Notes: a model not told the origin generated them from the letters alone. Positions 51,669-61,538 are shown, counted from the first letter of the stretch. The stretch: 64,000 nt of DNA from Pseudomonas bohemica (GCF_002934685.1 NZ_NKHL01000119.1:237995-301994), one strand, 5' to 3'. A program made the numbers and translations.

Positions 51669-51703
51669 GGTGGGTCAATGACACCAATAGTGGCTGACCC
51701 ACC
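51669..51703. repeat. inverted repeat between cobL and cobG
   Basis: GGTGGGTCA and TGACCCACC are perfect nine-base arms around a 17-base loop in the divergent promoter region. Operator, RNA hairpin or remnant of a repeat are all possible. Confidence 0.4.
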
Positions 51704-51903
51704 GCTGAATCTGTGGCACGGCTTGCCGGCGGTGCCGATCTTCAGAACGCCACCTTCGCCAAGACGGCTAGATCCCTATCTGATTGCGCGTCAGAGCCCA
51801 TCCGACAGACCGCCTTTTCATGCCCGCCGCCAAAGCAGGCATAATACGGCACCTGTAACCATTCGTTTCCCATTTGCCCACCCCGTCCACGCCAGGTGAC
51901 CCA

Positions 51904-53256
51904 TTGACCGAGCCGCTGTCCGCTCGCACGCCCGCCACGCCTCTACGCCCCTCGGCTTGTCCGGGGTTGTTGCGTATCGTCCCGGCGCTGGACGGTGGCA
52001 TCTGCCGGATCAAGCTGCCGGGCGGGGTCATCACGGCCGCGCAGGCGTTTGCCGTGGCCGAGGCTGCAGAGCGGTTTGCCGGCGGGGTGATCGAGGCCAC
52101 CAACCGTGGCAATCTGCAGATTCGCGGTATCGCGGCGGATCATGATGGCTTGATCGCAACGCTGCTCGATGCCGGGCTGGGGCCGAAAAACCCGGCCAGC
52201 GATGACGTGCGCAATCTGATGCTCAGCCCCGCCGTCGGCATCGATCCTCTGCAGTTGTTCGACGCCCGTCCGCTGGCGGCGCAGATGCTTCATTCGTTGG
52301 AGACTCACCCGCGTTTTCATGAGCTGTCTCCCAAGTTCGCCCTGTCACTGGATGCGGGCGAAGGCCTGGCGATGCTCGAGCACCCCCATGACCTGTGGCT
52401 GTCGGCGTTGAACGTGAACGGGGAAACACTGTTGGGTTTCGGCCTTGCCGGTTGTCCTGCGACCGAGTCGCCACTAGCCGCCGTAACGCTGGAGGAGGGC
52501 CACGCTCTGGTAGTGGCGGTGCTGGAACTGTTCCTCGAACATGCCCGCCCCGAGCAGACCCGCATGCGCCATCTACTCCAGGAAATGTCCGCCGCGCGTC
52601 TCCTTGAGCGGCTCGCGGAACGTTTGCAACTTCCCCTTCGACATGATCAAAAAATAACCGCATGGCGGCGTGCGCCTGCTCTGCCCAATGCCCACATCGG
52701 GCTTTATCCTCAACGCCAATCCGGTTTGATCTCGGTTGGCGGCGCCGTGCCTTTGGGGCGACTGAGTCCGTCCATGTTGCGCAGCGCTGCAACACTCTCG
52801 GTTGAACTGGGCGATGGATCGCTGGCGATGACACCTTGGCAGAGTCTGATGTTGCGCAACGTTGCCCACGATCAGTGCGCTTCTGCCCTCGAGGGGCTGT
52901 GTGGAGCAGGGTTGTTGTGCGATCCGGGTCAGGCGCTGTCGCAGCTAATCGCTTGCACGGGTTCCTTTGGCTGTGGCAAAGGCCTTTCCGAGACCAAGGC
53001 AGGCGCGCTGCAACTGGCTGACTATCTGCAAGAACAAGGCGTCAGCCCCGCCGTGCACCTGTCAGGTTGCAGCCGATCCTGCGCCGCTGCGCACGTGGCA
53101 CCGATCACTTTGTTGGCGGTTTCCGCTGGCCGTTATGACTTGTATTTTCGCCACGCAGATCAGCCGGGATTCGGCGAGTTGCGTGGGCGTGACCTCACTA
53201 TTGAAGCAGTCGGTGCGTTGTTGACCGCCGACTCACGGAGCAACACCGATGATTGA
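51904..53256 (+). CDS. cobG: precorrin-3B synthase
   Basis: CobG, 450 residues, an iron-sulfur monooxygenase of the nitrite/sulfite-reductase fold that converts precorrin-3A to 3B with oxygen, marking the aerobic route. Two half-domains repeat; the 4Fe-4S cysteines lie in CTGSFGCGK and SGCSRSC. The best start is TTG 51904 after AGGTGA; another TTG ten codons upstream is open. It overlaps cobH by eight bases. Confidence 0.9.
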   Translation: MTEPLSARTPATPLRPSACPGLLRIVPALDGGICRIKLPGGVITAAQAFAVAEAAERFAGGVIEATNRGNLQIRGIAADHDGLIATLLDAGLGPKNPASDDVRNLMLSPAVGIDPLQLFDARPLAAQMLHSLETHPRFHELSPKFALSLDAGEGLAMLEHPHDLWLSALNVNGETLLGFGLAGCPATESPLAAVTLEEGHALVVAVLELFLEHARPEQTRMRHLLQEMSAARLLERLAERLQLPLRHDQKITAWRRAPALPNAHIGLYPQRQSGLISVGGAVPLGRLSPSMLRSAATLSVELGDGSLAMTPWQSLMLRNVAHDQCASALEGLCGAGLLCDPGQALSQLIACTGSFGCGKGLSETKAGALQLADYLQEQGVSPAVHLSGCSRSCAAAHVAPITLLAVSAGRYDLYFRHADQPGFGELRGRDLTIEAVGALLTADSRSNTDD

Positions 53257-53875
53257 TTACATCCGCGACGGCCAGGAGATCTATCGCAACTCCTTCGCGA
53301 TCATTCGTGCCGAAGCCCGGCTCGACACCATCCCGGCCGACCTGGAAAAGCTCGCTGTGCGCGTGATTCATGCCAGCGGCATGGTCGATGCGGTCGAGGG
53401 CCTGCGTTTCTCGCCCGGTGCCGGAGCCGCCGGACGTCAGGCGCTGGCCGCCGGGGCACCGATCCTGTGTGACGCGCACATGGTGGCCGAAGGCGTGACC
53501 CGCGCCCGCCTGCCGGCCAACAACCAGGTGATCTGCACTTTAAAGCACGAAAGCGTTCCCGAGCTTGCTCGCGAGCTGGGCAATACCCGTTCTGCCGCCG
53601 CGCTGGAACTGTGGCGTCCACACCTGGAAGGCGCGGTGGTGGTCATCGGCAACGCGCCGACCGCGCTGTTCTACCTGCTGGAAATGATCGATGCCGGCGC
53701 ACCGAAACCTGCGCTGATTCTGGGTTTTCCGGTTGGCTTCGTCGGCGCTGCCGAATCCAAGGACATGCTCGCTGCTGACAGCCGCGGCGTGCCGTACGTG
53801 ATCATGCAGGGACGTCGTGGTGGCAGCGCCATGGCCGCCGCTGCGGTCAACGCCCTCGCCACGGAGATCGAATGA
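53249..53875 (+). CDS. cobH: precorrin-8X methylmutase
   Basis: CobH, 208 residues, moves the methyl group from C11 to C12 to give hydrogenobyrinate. It starts MIDYIRDGQEIYRNSF and has the catalytic His41 in RVIHASGMVD, with GNAPTALFYLLEM downstream. It overlaps cobG and cobI. Confidence 0.95.
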   Translation: MIDYIRDGQEIYRNSFAIIRAEARLDTIPADLEKLAVRVIHASGMVDAVEGLRFSPGAGAAGRQALAAGAPILCDAHMVAEGVTRARLPANNQVICTLKHESVPELARELGNTRSAAALELWRPHLEGAVVVIGNAPTALFYLLEMIDAGAPKPALILGFPVGFVGAAESKDMLAADSRGVPYVIMQGRRGGSAMAAAAVNALATEIE

Positions 53876-54606
53876 TGCAGGCTCGCGGTCGATTGATTGG
53901 TCTGGGCGTCGGCCCCGGTGACCCCGAACTGATCACCGTCAAGGCGCTGCGCCTGCTGCGCGAATCGCCGGTGGTGGCGTATTTCGTGGCCAAGGGCAAG
54001 AAGGGCAACGCCTTCGGCATCATCGAAGCCCACCTGCAAGATGCCCAGACACTGATGCCGCTGGTCTACCCGGTGACCACCGAAGCGCTGCCGGCGCCAA
54101 TGTCCTACGAGCAGATCATCAGCGACTTCTATGACAGCGCCAGCCTCGACGTGGCTGCGCATCTGGACGCAGGTCGCGATGTAGCAGTGATCTGCGAAGG
54201 CGACCCGTTTTTCTACGGCTCCTACATGTACCTGCACGATCGTCTGGCCGAGCGCTACGAGGCTGAAGTGGTGCCGGGGGTCTGCTCAATGCTTGGCGGC
54301 GCTTCGGTACTGGGCGCGCCTTTGGTCTATCGCAATCAGAGTCTGTCGGTGTTGTCCGGTGTGCTGTCGGCCGATGAACTCAAGCGCAAGCTGGTGGATG
54401 CCGATGCGGCGGTCATCATGAAATTGGGCCGCAACCTGCCGAAGGTGCGTCAGGTGCTGATGGACACCGGCCTGGCTGAGCGTGCGCTCTACGTCGAGCG
54501 CGCAACCATGAGCAATCAGAAGATCGTGCCGCTGGCCGAAGTCGATCCGATGTCGTCGCCGTATTTCTCGCTGATCATCGTTCCCGGTGAAAGGTGGCAA
54601 GGCTGA
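53872..54606 (+). CDS. cobI: precorrin-2 C20-methyltransferase
   Basis: CobI, 244 residues, a SAM-dependent tetrapyrrole methylase with GLGVGPGDPELITVKALRLL in part and CEGDPFFYGSYMYLH. It forms precorrin-3A. Two ATG codons stand in tandem at its start. The stop overlaps the cobJ start. Confidence 0.95.
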   Translation: MMQARGRLIGLGVGPGDPELITVKALRLLRESPVVAYFVAKGKKGNAFGIIEAHLQDAQTLMPLVYPVTTEALPAPMSYEQIISDFYDSASLDVAAHLDAGRDVAVICEGDPFFYGSYMYLHDRLAERYEAEVVPGVCSMLGGASVLGAPLVYRNQSLSVLSGVLSADELKRKLVDADAAVIMKLGRNLPKVRQVLMDTGLAERALYVERATMSNQKIVPLAEVDPMSSPYFSLIIVPGERWQG

Positions 54607-56330
54607 TGGGCACGTCGAATATCAAGGCCCCGGCCATCGTCATCCTTGGCAAGGGCGCGTTGCATACGGCGCGACGGATTCAACAGCTCTACCCGGACGC
54701 ACTGATTCATGGGCTGGCCGACCGCGTTGAAGGCGCTGATCGCAGCTATACCGAGTTCGGCGCGACGTTGCGTGGCCTGTATCAACAGGACACGCCGATC
54801 ATCGCCTTGTGTGCGGCGGGCATTGTCATCCGCACGCTCGCGCCAGTGTTGCTGGAGAAAGGCGCCGAGCCACCGGTGCTGGCGGTCGCCGAAGATGGCA
54901 GCGCCGTGGTGCCGCTGCTGGGCGGGCTGGGCGGGGTCAATGTCATGGCGCGGGAGATCGCTGCGGGCTTGAAGACCAACGCCGCCATCACTACCAGCGG
55001 CGAGCTGCGTTTCGGCACCTGTCTGCTCAACCCGCCCTCCGGTTATGCCTTGGGCGATCTGGAGTTGGGTAAGCGTTTTGTTTCCGATCTGCTGTCCGGT
55101 GAAACCGTACGGATCGAAGGTGCAGCGCCGTGGTTGACCCAAGCGCAGTTGCCGGAAGACGATCATGCGCAACTGGCGATTCACGTCGGTTATGCCGAGC
55201 GCGAGCCTTCTGCTCACGAGCTGTTGATCTACCCGCGCAATGTCCTCGTGGCCGTCGATGCGAGTGTCGATGCGGTTGTAGAGAGCCTGGTCGAGGCAGT
55301 GAAAGCGACGCTGCACGATTCGCGCATCGCCCTGCAATCGCTTGCTTGTCTGCTGGCGAGCGACGCCCAAATGGCCACCCAGGCGCTACATGTGGCGGCG
55401 CAGAAACTGGGTGTCCCGTTGCGTTTCACCTCCGGCGCATCGGCGAGTGACATGGCACAGCAGGTCCTGCCTCAATTGCTGCCACCGATCACCCCGCGCG
55501 ATGGGATCGCCATTGCCGTCGCGCCGCAGCCGCTGGACATCGAACACATCGGTCGGGCAAGAGGGCGTCTGGCAGTCATCGGACTTGGTCCCGGCGCTGC
55601 CCAATTCATGATTCCGGCGGTCAAGGCCGAACTGGCCCGGGCCAATGACGTGCTGGGTTACGAGACCTATGTGCGCATGGCCGGCCCGTTTCGTGCCGAT
55701 CAGGTTCTGCATTGCACGGACAACCGCGAAGAAATGCAGCGCGCCCGCCACGCGTTCGAATTGGCCGCGCAGGGGCGTTCGGTGGTGGTGGTTTCATCGG
55801 GCGATCCGGGCGTGTTCGCCATGGCAGCGGCCGTCCTGGAAGCGCTACACGATTCCGCCGATCCGCGGTGGCACGCTGTCGATCTGGAAATCCTGCCGGG
55901 CGTCTCGGCCTCGCTGGCGACGGCGGCCCAAGCAGGTGCACCGCTGGGTCACGACTTCTGCGTGATGTCTCTGTCGGACAACCTCAAGCCGTGGGATGTC
56001 ATCGAAAAGCGTCTGGACCTGGCATGCCAAGCGGATCTGGCGCTGGCGTTCTACAACCCGATCTCGCGCTCCCGACCCTGGCAGCTTGGCCGCGCTCTGA
56101 AAATCGTCCGTCTGCACCGAACCCCTGAAACCCCGGTTACCCTGGGGCGAGACATCGGTCGTCCAGGGCAGACCTTGCGTGTCATCACCTTGGGAGAGCT
56201 GACCCCCGAGCAGGTGGACATGCGCACGATGGTGCTGGTCGGCTCTTCGCTGACCACCACATTCCCGAGGTCCGAGGGACGGCACTGGGTCTACACGCCA
56301 CGTTGGTACGGGGCCAAACCGGCCTCCTGA
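54606..56330 (+). CDS. cobJ: CbiG-CobJ fusion: precorrin-3B C17-methyltransferase
   Basis: A 574-residue fusion. Residues to about 330 are CbiG/CobE-like (ALCAAGIVIRTLAPVL, ITTSGELRFG), and about 335-574 form CobJ, a tetrapyrrole methylase with AVIGLGPGAAQF and VVSSGDPGVFAM. CobJ methylates C17 with ring contraction. The CbiG part belongs to the anaerobic route, where it opens the lactone; its job here is unclear, but such fusions are usual in Pseudomonas. The ATG at 54606 overlaps the cobI stop. Confidence 0.92.
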   Translation: MGTSNIKAPAIVILGKGALHTARRIQQLYPDALIHGLADRVEGADRSYTEFGATLRGLYQQDTPIIALCAAGIVIRTLAPVLLEKGAEPPVLAVAEDGSAVVPLLGGLGGVNVMAREIAAGLKTNAAITTSGELRFGTCLLNPPSGYALGDLELGKRFVSDLLSGETVRIEGAAPWLTQAQLPEDDHAQLAIHVGYAEREPSAHELLIYPRNVLVAVDASVDAVVESLVEAVKATLHDSRIALQSLACLLASDAQMATQALHVAAQKLGVPLRFTSGASASDMAQQVLPQLLPPITPRDGIAIAVAPQPLDIEHIGRARGRLAVIGLGPGAAQFMIPAVKAELARANDVLGYETYVRMAGPFRADQVLHCTDNREEMQRARHAFELAAQGRSVVVVSSGDPGVFAMAAAVLEALHDSADPRWHAVDLEILPGVSASLATAAQAGAPLGHDFCVMSLSDNLKPWDVIEKRLDLACQADLALAFYNPISRSRPWQLGRALKIVRLHRTPETPVTLGRDIGRPGQTLRVITLGELTPEQVDMRTMVLVGSSLTTTFPRSEGRHWVYTPRWYGAKPAS

Positions 56331-56345
56331 GTCACCGGCATAAAA

Positions 56346-56368
56346 GGAGGGAGCTTGGGAATCCCTCC
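56346..56368 (+). terminator. possible terminator of the cobG-J operon
   Basis: GGAGGGA and TCCCTCC form a perfect seven-base stem around GCTTGGGAA, 15 bases after the cobJ stop. Only a short T tract (GTTTA) follows, so termination may be weak. Confidence 0.5.
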
Positions 56369-56534
56369 GTTTATGCGTAAGAACACGCCTCTGCCAGACG
56401 AGAATTGTCGCCTGGTTCGTGCGGAATCGTCAGCTGCTCGCCGGTGAATCATTTCCCTGCGTTTAACCCGTCATTGTGAGCTTTATTCCCTCACACGCTG
56501 GGATCGCACCATCGAGGAATTTCCCATCTGAACG

Positions 56535-57131
56535 CTAGGGCGCCAGATAGCCCTTGATGCCGGTGAAGATGATCTGCGCAGCCAGTGCGCAGACGAACAG
56601 GCCCATCAGACGGCTGACGATTTGCAGGCCTTGGTCGCCGAGAATGCGCTCGATGCTGTTGGACAGATAAAGCACCACGCCCACGGTGAAACTGGCCAGG
56701 GCGATACTGACGATGGCGGTCAGCTTGTCGTCCCAGTGGGGTTGGCTGACGCCCATCACCAGCAGCGCACCGATGGTGCCGGGTCCGACAGTGATCGGAA
56801 TGGTCAGCGGCACGATGGCCACATCCTGCTGCACGTTGTCGGTTTGTACGCCCGATTTACCCTGCGCCATGCCCAGCGCAGAGATGAACAGCACGCTGCC
56901 GGCGCCGATACGGAAGGCGTCGGCGGTGATGCCGAACACCCCGAAAATCACCCGTCCGAAGAGGTACAGCAACACGCTGGAAACCAGTGTGGCGAAAGCG
57001 ATCTTCCACGCCAGATAACGACGTTCCTTGCGCGAGTAGCCGCGGCTCAGACTGATGAAACACGAAAGAACGAAGAACGGGCTGTAAAGCACCAGCATCT
57101 TCAGATAAACGCTGAACAGCACATGAAGCAT
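56535..57131 (-). CDS. MarC-family membrane protein
   Basis: A 198-residue protein with six hydrophobic helices of the MarC/YchE family, including FISLSRGYSRKERR and TIPITVGPGTIGALLVMG. Despite the name, MarC is not established as a drug transporter and its role is unknown. It follows retS in the same direction with a 65-base gap, so it may be co-transcribed. Confidence 0.88.
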   Translation of the reverse strand: MLHVLFSVYLKMLVLYSPFFVLSCFISLSRGYSRKERRYLAWKIAFATLVSSVLLYLFGRVIFGVFGITADAFRIGAGSVLFISALGMAQGKSGVQTDNVQQDVAIVPLTIPITVGPGTIGALLVMGVSQPHWDDKLTAIVSIALASFTVGVVLYLSNSIERILGDQGLQIVSRLMGLFVCALAAQIIFTGIKGYLAP

Positions 57132-57196
57132 GGTTTGAGCTCGTGGCGGCAGACTCGGACGGAGGCAGTCTATCAGGCGCCGCAGAGCAGAGGAGT

Positions 57197-60004
57197 TCAG
57201 TTTTGCTGGTAGCGTTCCTGATCATCGTCCTGGTCACCGCCCTGAACGGCGATCTGCTGACGAGCCCGCTGCTCGACCCAGTACTCCACCAGTTCACGTA
57301 GCTGCGACAGCTCGACCGGTTTGGACATGTGCCCGTCCATGCCCGATTGGCGGGCGCGCTCCTTGTGTTCGGCGAGGATATGCGCGGTCAAGGCCACCAC
57401 CGGCGTACGGACCCGCTGATTGCCCACTTCCCAGGCGCGTAATTGCTGGGTGGCCGAAAAGCCGTCGAGGACCGGCATCTCGCAGTCCATCAGCACCAGA
57501 TCGTAGCGCTGGGCCGTCATCGCTTGCAGGGCTTCCTCGCCATTGCTGGCCGTGTCCGGCTGCAGGTTGAGTTTGCCGAGCATGCCGCGAATCACCTTGG
57601 TGGAAATGCTGTTGTCTTCGGCGACCAGAATCCGGAAGTCGCTGGGCACATCCACTTCGTCGACCACGGCTGGAGCCGCGGGCAACGGCATCTGTCCCTT
57701 GTTGCGCTGATTGAGTTCGTCAGCCAGCGTGGTCTTGAGGGTGTAACCCGCGACCGGTTTGGCAAGGATGCGCTTGACCCCGGCGTTGCGCGCGATGACC
57801 TTGCTCGGCGCATTGCTGATGCCGGTGAGCATGATCAGCAGGATGTCGTGGTTCAGGCTCGGATCTTCCTTGATCTTGGCCGCCAGCTGCATACCGGTCA
57901 TGCCGGGCATGTTCTGGTCGAGCAGGACAATGTCGAAATAATCACGCAGATGCGCTTTGGTGCGCAGCAGGGCCAGAGCCTCTTTGCCCGACGGCACGGC
58001 GCTGACATTCAAGCCCCAGGCACTGCACTGTTGGACCAGCACCTTGCGGCAGGTGTCGTTGTCATCCACCACCAGCACCCGCGCGCCCTTGAGCGGGCTG
58101 TCCAGATCCGAGGGCGGTTGCTCCAGACGTTCAGCATCCAGCGGCAGGCTGAGCCATAGGGTACTGCCCTGATTGCTGCCGCTCTGTATGCCGAACTCGC
58201 CATTCATCAGCAGGATCAGTTGGCGAGCGATGACCAGCCCCAAATGACCGCCCACCTTGCTGGCCGCCAGGAAGTTCTTGCTGTGCAGTTCGGCGTGCAA
58301 CAGGGCGTCACGCTCTTTGGATGTCAGAGGCGTGCCGCTGTCCTGAACGGCAATGCGCAGACGCGGTTTACCCCCTCGCGAATCGAGCGCCACGACCAGC
58401 AGAATCTCGCCCTCGTCGGTCTTTTTCAGCGCGTTTTCCAGCAGGCTCAGCAGAGTCTGGCGCAGACGGGTCGGGTCGCCGCTGATCACGCGTGGCACCT
58501 GGGGCTGGATGAAGCTGATCAGTTCGACGCTCTGTTGTTCGGCCTTGGCCCGGAAGATACTCAGGCAATCCTCGATCATGGCGTTCAAGTCGAACTGCAC
58601 ATCATCGAGCTCGATCTGCCCGGACTCCAGCTTGGTGATGTCGAGGATCTCGTTGATCAGGGTCAGCAGCTCGTTGCCCGCGCTGTGAATGGTCTGCACG
58701 TAATCGCGTTGCTTGACCGACAGCGGCGTGCCGAGCAGCAGTTCGGTCATGCCCAGAACGCCGTTCATGGGGGTACGGATTTCGTGGCTGATCTTGGCCA
58801 GAAACTCGGCCTTGGCGTTGATTTCGGCTGTGCTGGCAGCCAGTTCGCGGCTGATGCTGAAGTTGTCTTCGGTGATACTCCGATGCCGCTCGCTCAGGGC
58901 AATGCTCATCAGCAGCCCGCACAGGCAGAACATCCCCAGCACCGCAATGATCAGGGTTTGCGCGGCAATGGTGGTCAGCCACAGCATCGCTGGCAGGATT
59001 ACCAGATTGCCCAGGTTGAACACGATCATCGCAATCACGAACGGCCGCGCCGGGGCATAGCCTTTTTGCAGGTGATAGATCGACACCAGCGTGATGGTCA
59101 GCGTGGTAAGGGCCACCAGCAGGAAAGTCAGGATGTTCAGCGGCAGAGTGTCCACGAACAACACCAACAGGCCGCCGAAACCGATGATCAGCAACACGCT
59201 CATCAACAGGCGGTTGAGGGTTTCGACGCCGCGCTGAATGAAAAAACAGTAGGCATACATCAGCCCGGTCGCTGCAGCCATCAGCAACGCCAGGTGAGCA
59301 CTCGGGGTTTGCGCCAGATGCCAGCGCGGCAGCCACGGTGCTTGCAGATTCAACAGCAATAGCGCGCTGAGCCCCAGAAACGCCTCGCATGCCGCCAGCC
59401 ATAGACTGCTGGCCGAGCGGGACTGAGCGTAACGGGTGATGTTCTGCACGATGAGCATGAACAACGAGCCGAAGAACAGCCCGAGCAGAAGCGGCCGACG
59501 CTCATCGGCGGCGCTGGACACGGCGGATTCCAGGGAAATGTTCGGCCGCAATTCCTGCTCGGACTTCAGTCGCAGGTACAGGTCCAGCGGTCGTTGGGCT
59601 TGCGGAACGGGCAACAGGAAATCCACGGAAGGCAAAGGCTGCGCCGAGCGTGGGACTTTATTGCCGGAGCGCGAATGATCGATGAGCGTTTCGCCGTCGA
59701 GCACGTACAGGTCCGCGGTCGCCAGGTCTGGGGCGAAGATGCGTACCAGTTGTTCGTGATCGGTCGGGGCGAGGCGATAGTGCAGCCACAGGGCGGAGTC
59801 GCGAGTGATGGCACGAACCTGATCGAGTTCGACGGGGCTGAACTGGGAATCGTAGTGGGGCGAACGAACGTCGCTGAGTTGCAGGTTGGCCTGATCGTCG
59901 ACAAGGGTCGACCATCCTGCACTGACCTCGGCGGATGCCGTGGGCACACAGAGCAGGGTCATCATGGCGATGATCAAACAAGTGGCAATCCTGAGCCAGC
60001 GCAC
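57197..60004 (-). CDS. retS: hybrid sensor kinase RetS
   Basis: RetS, 935 residues. Order: signal/TM (7-27), 7TMR-DISMED2 periplasmic sensor (28-165), seven membrane helices (175-370), HisKA with His407 in KISHEIRTPMNG, HATPase, then two receiver domains (LVVDDNDTCRKV ... LLDQNMPGMTG; ILVAEDNSISTK ... LMDCEMPVLDG). In P. aeruginosa it binds GacS, switching acute versus biofilm virulence. The HATPase G1 box reads DSGTPLT instead of DxGxG, as expected of a kinase with little autophosphorylation. GTG 60004 follows GAAGGGA. Located next to purD as in P. aeruginosa. Confidence 0.93.
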   Translation of the reverse strand: MRWLRIATCLIIAMMTLLCVPTASAEVSAGWSTLVDDQANLQLSDVRSPHYDSQFSPVELDQVRAITRDSALWLHYRLAPTDHEQLVRIFAPDLATADLYVLDGETLIDHSRSGNKVPRSAQPLPSVDFLLPVPQAQRPLDLYLRLKSEQELRPNISLESAVSSAADERRPLLLGLFFGSLFMLIVQNITRYAQSRSASSLWLAACEAFLGLSALLLLNLQAPWLPRWHLAQTPSAHLALLMAAATGLMYAYCFFIQRGVETLNRLLMSVLLIIGFGGLLVLFVDTLPLNILTFLLVALTTLTITLVSIYHLQKGYAPARPFVIAMIVFNLGNLVILPAMLWLTTIAAQTLIIAVLGMFCLCGLLMSIALSERHRSITEDNFSISRELAASTAEINAKAEFLAKISHEIRTPMNGVLGMTELLLGTPLSVKQRDYVQTIHSAGNELLTLINEILDITKLESGQIELDDVQFDLNAMIEDCLSIFRAKAEQQSVELISFIQPQVPRVISGDPTRLRQTLLSLLENALKKTDEGEILLVVALDSRGGKPRLRIAVQDSGTPLTSKERDALLHAELHSKNFLAASKVGGHLGLVIARQLILLMNGEFGIQSGSNQGSTLWLSLPLDAERLEQPPSDLDSPLKGARVLVVDDNDTCRKVLVQQCSAWGLNVSAVPSGKEALALLRTKAHLRDYFDIVLLDQNMPGMTGMQLAAKIKEDPSLNHDILLIMLTGISNAPSKVIARNAGVKRILAKPVAGYTLKTTLADELNQRNKGQMPLPAAPAVVDEVDVPSDFRILVAEDNSISTKVIRGMLGKLNLQPDTASNGEEALQAMTAQRYDLVLMDCEMPVLDGFSATQQLRAWEVGNQRVRTPVVALTAHILAEHKERARQSGMDGHMSKPVELSQLRELVEYWVEQRARQQIAVQGGDQDDDQERYQQN

Positions 60005-60098
60005 GGCGAAATCCCTTCGTGAATGAAGCCAGTTACTCTGGTGCGGCTCCGGATTACCGGACAGTCGCCAATGTTCAAGCGACTGTCCGGACCCAGAC

Positions 60099-61394
60099 TT
60101 ACTCCAGATGTTCGCCGCGTTCGCGGGCAATGGCGCGGTAGCCAATGTCCTTGCGGTAGAAACAACCTTCCCAATCAATCCTTGCTGCCAGTTCGTACGC
60201 TTGTTTCTGCGCATCGCCAACCGTGTTGCCCAGCGCGGTCGCACACAGGACGCGACCACCGGAGGTGACCACCTGACCATCCTTGAGGACGGTACCTGCG
60301 TGGAAAACCTTTCCCGGCAGCACCGCAGCGGCGTCCAGACCCGTGATCGCCGCGCCCTTGGCGTAATCGCCTGGGTAGCCGCCAGCGGCCAGCACGATGC
60401 CAAGGCTTGGGCGCGGGTCCCATTGGGCTTCGACTTTGTCCAGAGCTTGCGCCAAAGCCGCCTCGACCAGCAAGACCAGGCTCGATTGCAGACGCAGCAT
60501 CACCGGTTGGGTTTCCGGGTCACCGAAACGGCAGTTGAACTCGATAACCTTCGGGTTGCCCGCCTTGTCGATCATCAGACCAGCATAGAGGAAGCCGGTG
60601 TAAACGTTGCCTTCGTCGGCCATGCCTCTGACGGTCGGCCATATGACCTGATCCATCACGCGCTGATGCACATCGGCGGTGACCACTGGGGCCGGGGAGT
60701 AAGCACCCATGCCGCCGGTGTTCGGGCCGCTGTCGCCGTCGCCGACGCGTTTATGGTCCTGGCTGGTCGCCATTGGTAGCACGTTCTTGCCGTCGACCAT
60801 GACGATGAAGCTGGCCTCTTCGCCGTCCAGGAATTCTTCGATCACCACGCGCGAACCGGCGTCACCGAACGCGTTGCCGGCGAGCATGTCGCGCACGGCG
60901 TCTTCGGCTTCCTGCAGGGTCATGGCGACGATCACGCCTTTACCGGCCGCCAGACCGTCGGCCTTGATCACGATCGGCGCGCCTTTTTCGCGCAGGTAAG
61001 CCAGCGCGGGTTCGATCTCGGTGAAATTCTGGTAATCGGCGGTCGGGATCTTGTGCCGCGCCAGGAAATCCTTGGTGAAGGCCTTGGAGCCTTCCAGTTG
61101 CGCAGCGCCCTGGGTCGGGCCGAAGCAGTCCAGACCCCGGGAACGAAACAGGTCAACCACGCCAGCCACCAGTGGCACTTCCGGGCCGACGATGGTCAGC
61201 GAAACGTTCTGTTCGGCGAAGTCGGCCAGTTGCTCCAGGGCCAGCACGTCGATGGCGACGTTCTCGCACTTGGCTTCAATGGCTGTCCCGGCATTGCCCG
61301 GCGCGACGAAGACCTTCTGCACGCGAGGGTCCTGCGCAACTTTCCAGGCCAGGGCGTGTTCACGGCCACCGCTGCCGATAATGAGTACGTTCAT
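60099..61394 (-). CDS. purD: phosphoribosylamine-glycine ligase (GARS)
   Basis: PurD, 431 residues, the second purine step (phosphoribosylamine plus glycine plus ATP). An ATP-grasp enzyme: GSGGREHALAWK at the start, SKAFTKDFLARHKIP, GLAAGKGV, and FLDGEEASFIVMVDG. It ends 94 bases before retS and lies downstream of purH, after a REP pair. Confidence 0.97.
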   Translation of the reverse strand: MNVLIIGSGGREHALAWKVAQDPRVQKVFVAPGNAGTAIEAKCENVAIDVLALEQLADFAEQNVSLTIVGPEVPLVAGVVDLFRSRGLDCFGPTQGAAQLEGSKAFTKDFLARHKIPTADYQNFTEIEPALAYLREKGAPIVIKADGLAAGKGVIVAMTLQEAEDAVRDMLAGNAFGDAGSRVVIEEFLDGEEASFIVMVDGKNVLPMATSQDHKRVGDGDSGPNTGGMGAYSPAPVVTADVHQRVMDQVIWPTVRGMADEGNVYTGFLYAGLMIDKAGNPKVIEFNCRFGDPETQPVMLRLQSSLVLLVEAALAQALDKVEAQWDPRPSLGIVLAAGGYPGDYAKGAAITGLDAAAVLPGKVFHAGTVLKDGQVVTSGGRVLCATALGNTVGDAQKQAYELAARIDWEGCFYRKDIGYRAIARERGEHLE

Positions 61395-61455
61395 TTCAAA
61401 AACCTCGATGACGCTAATTCTGTATGGGGCATACGCCGATGCTGCGGGCGCATGC

Positions 61456-61538
61456 CTGTAGGAGCGCGCTTGCCAGCGATTCAGTCACCGCAGTTAGGCC
61501 CTCCGGTAAGACCTTCGCGGGCAAGCGCGTTCCTACAG
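61456..61538. repeat. REP pair inside the purH-purD gap
   Basis: TGTAGGAGCGCGCTTGCCAGC and TTCGCGGGCAAGCGCGTTCC then TACA are inverted arms about 35 bases apart. Confidence 0.85.

Larger units (their letters stand above)
51510..51903. other. divergent promoter region of the cob operons
   Basis: These 394 bases separate cobL and cobG. They contain a single REP-like element (51642-51666), a 9-bp stem-loop (51669-51703) and a possible -10 (CATAAT near 51838). No cobalamin riboswitch (no B12-box) was recognised. Confidence 0.55.

Noticed and set aside
60005..60403. Extended upstream frame of retS overlapping purD
   Set aside because: It only reads purD in another frame. The GTG at 60004 has a ribosome binding site and begins the signal peptide.
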